NCBI GenBank assembly: GCA_022316685.1
Contig: JAKJHU010000085.1
Coordinates: 1,612,001 to 1,676,000, forward strand
Length of the DNA: 64,000 nt
Reading direction: 5' to 3'
DNA from: Progne subis subis
Lineage: Eukaryota; Chordata; Aves; Passeriformes; Hirundinidae
Part shown: positions 62,101-64,000 of the stretch, piece by piece
Layout of the letters: each line of letters opens with the position of its first letter
Numbering within the stretch: position 1 is the stretch's first letter
Made by a program: the position numbers and the translations under genes
Notes under the pieces: model-generated
Told to the model about the DNA's origin: nothing
What the model saw: only the letters and a program-made list of their open reading frames with translations
The model's database searches: none

Positions 62101-64000
62101 CATACTTCAGCCTTAGGTCAAATGGAGCCACGAACTCAGATCTTGCTACCAAGAGGGTGATAAGAAAGGAGATAAGCATGGAAAACAGTCTAGCTCCTCA
62201 GCTGATAGCAGCCCGTTGAAGAATAGGTTGTACACATGCTGTATTTAAACAGCTCTAATCAGCACAACTAGGCCAGTCTGATACTCTTCCCCTTTTACAC
62301 AGTACTACTGACTGTACCCTTGAGAATCTGAAATCACGTGGCTGTCACAGTCATGGCAGCATGTTCAGTGTCCTGTTCATGTCCTGTTCAATGCTCTCTG
62401 CATTTCAGTGTTGGCACCAACAGTGGTTTCATTTGCAAGACCTGGATGTCACCAGTGAGACCTGTGCAACGTTGAGTCTCCTCAGAAGGGAGGGCAGAAA
62501 TGAAGGAATTTTGGTCTTGAAGGAGAATGGGCAAAAGAAAAGAGTTTATGTTAGATCATTCATCAGTCTGATGCTTTAAGCTCTCCTGCTCACTCCCATC
62601 TGCCCTCCACACTGCTCTCCTTCCAGCAGCTCTGTTCTAGCCCTGCACCAGCTATTTGAAAAGAAATATGCATGAAAGAGGGAACACACTGTTAATAATG
62701 TCTTTAGGACCTTGTTATCATCTTAACTGCAGTCATGGTGGCCGCACGGTATGGTTTCAAACAAGGAAACCTGCGGCTTTATGTTCTGGAGACAGCCACC
62801 ACCATCACCCCAGAAAGGACAATAGGACATCTGCTGCGTTTCCGAATTCCCAGAAAAACTGCTGCAGAGATGCTTCAGCCAGCCTACATGATCTTGACTA
62901 ACAAAAAGCATTTACCCACTTTGGACAAAGCCCCCACTGGAGGTGGCACAAATGCTCTGGGTCTGCTGGGACACACCGTGGAGTGGCTCCAGGGAACGGG
63001 AGGCTCGGGAGACACAAACCCTCCCCGGCTGTGGCCAGGCTCTGAGCCCTCCACAGCAGTGACCACAAGCGATGAGTGGCACCCTAATGAGCTTAGCAGC
63101 TCCTCATTTTCTGAGCATTACAACACAAACCTAACAAGTCCTTCCCAGCAAAGCAGGAGATGCATTAAAGCCCAGCTAGACCGCAGGAGATGCTTCACTC
63201 TGAGGAGCCTATTTCCAGCAGCTGAGTAGATGTTCTTCCTCAAAAGGGTGAGGCCAGCAAGAAACAGTTCCCCTTTGGTAATATTTCTCTTCTCTCTGGA
63301 AGCAGCTTGAATTTTTCACTGTTTTATTTCCTGCTTAGATTTTTCTTCTCTTGTTGTACTCAGATTTAACTAAGTGCATGCAGTCAGAGAGGACAGAATC
63401 AGGCTCATCAATTGAGGAATGTAACATATTAATTTAAAAAAAAAAAAAATCCTAAGACAAAGAGTAAGAAATATCTCCAAGCTGTCCTTTTTCAAAACCT
63501 GCTCAGTGAGGGCAATGCAACTTTTTCTCCCTACCTCACCCTTTGGGTGATAAAAACCCTTGTGGCTGCCAACTGCGGACTGACCCCTTAACAAAAATAA
63601 TCCCTATCCAGGACATAACATTTCTCATGGCCTTCAAGAAGACACCAATCTTTTACTATCAAACGATCCCCACTGTATGCAAAATAAACTGTAAAACTGC
63701 AAGTGTTCTAAAGCACCCGAGTGGAAATACCCCCCAGCTGGGCTGCATTCCCACTGCCATTTGTGCAGGCATAAAATATGCAAAGAAGAGAGGAGAGGTA
63801 AAGTGTGCTGATTTCCCCACCTGTCCCCTAATTAGCAAGCAGGAGGTTTAAACAAACACATGAAAACACTTTTCACCTAGAACAAAATTCAGCTGTGCAC
63901 TGCACTGTCACAGGATACTGCACGGGCTCAGGAGTGCAGATGGGTTGAATAATGGATTTGATGTTTGTGGAAGACAGGTCCAGCAGCAGCCACTGAGCTG
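53151..64000 (-). other. SETD1B: long SETD1B intron (no exon recognised)
   Basis: The acceptor of SETD1B exon 53150-52380 is at 53151-53152 (GGCAG on the - strand). To its right I find no frame resembling the upstream SETD1B parts: the RRM, the Ser/Thr-Pro-rich part, or the strongly conserved MLLKEQRTKL-like region. Open frames on both strands are short and unlike known proteins. There is a (CA)n run at 59155-59172 and A-runs near 61255 and 63437. It is best read as one intron that continues beyond the window. Confidence 0.6.

Noticed and set aside
62735..63229. 164-residue open frame on the + strand in the SETD1B intron.
   Set aside because: It has no recognisable domain or similarity, is low in conserved-looking motifs, and no promoter context is visible.

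Overview
This is nuclear DNA of a vertebrate, very probably a bird. The reasons are spliced genes with GT-AG introns, CpG-island promoters, fragments of the CR1 retrotransposon (the main avian LINE), short introns and compact intergenic gaps. Five neighbouring genes can be read, and their order matches the block SETD1B-HPD-PSMD9-CFAP251(WDR66)-BCL7A known from human 12q24.31. Here the block is in reverse orientation, with HPD on the + strand and the other four on the - strand. Species cannot be fixed from the sequence alone.

Layout from left to right. 1-3977: first coding exon of BCL7A at 3886-3977 (-), preceded in the window by part of its intron 1; its CpG-island promoter runs to about 4420. 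4420-5986: spacer with a CR1 tail. 5987-22007: complete CFAP251 coding region (-), 21 exons, predicted 1033 aa, with an RFX X-box-like site and a 51-bp tandem repeat in its upstream CpG-rich flank. 24377-27161: complete PSMD9 (-), 6 exons, 209 aa. 28264-33189: complete HPD (+), 14 exons, 393 aa, all three iron ligands present. PSMD9 and HPD start head to head about 1.1 kb apart. 39470-53150: the 3' part of SETD1B (-), 13 exons, about 1332 aa from the proline-rich region to the SET and post-SET domains, with a probable long 3'UTR at about 34980-39469. 53151-64000: no exon recognised; this is read as a long SETD1B intron, and the N-terminal exons with the RRM domain lie beyond the right edge.

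The genes do not form one pathway. BCL7A (SWI/SNF remodelling) and SETD1B (H3K4 methylation) act on chromatin. CFAP251 is a radial-spoke protein of motile cilia. PSMD9 is a proteasome assembly chaperone. HPD degrades tyrosine. They are linked by ancient synteny.

The most notable observation is an AT-AC (U12-type, minor spliceosome) intron in SETD1B at 41497-42782. It has a near-perfect 5' splice site and branch site, and only this splice gives the expected protein junction. A 28-nt candidate microexon of SETD1B and five copies of a short TPG motif in its large exon also deserve a look. I found no evidence of a wholly new genetic system.
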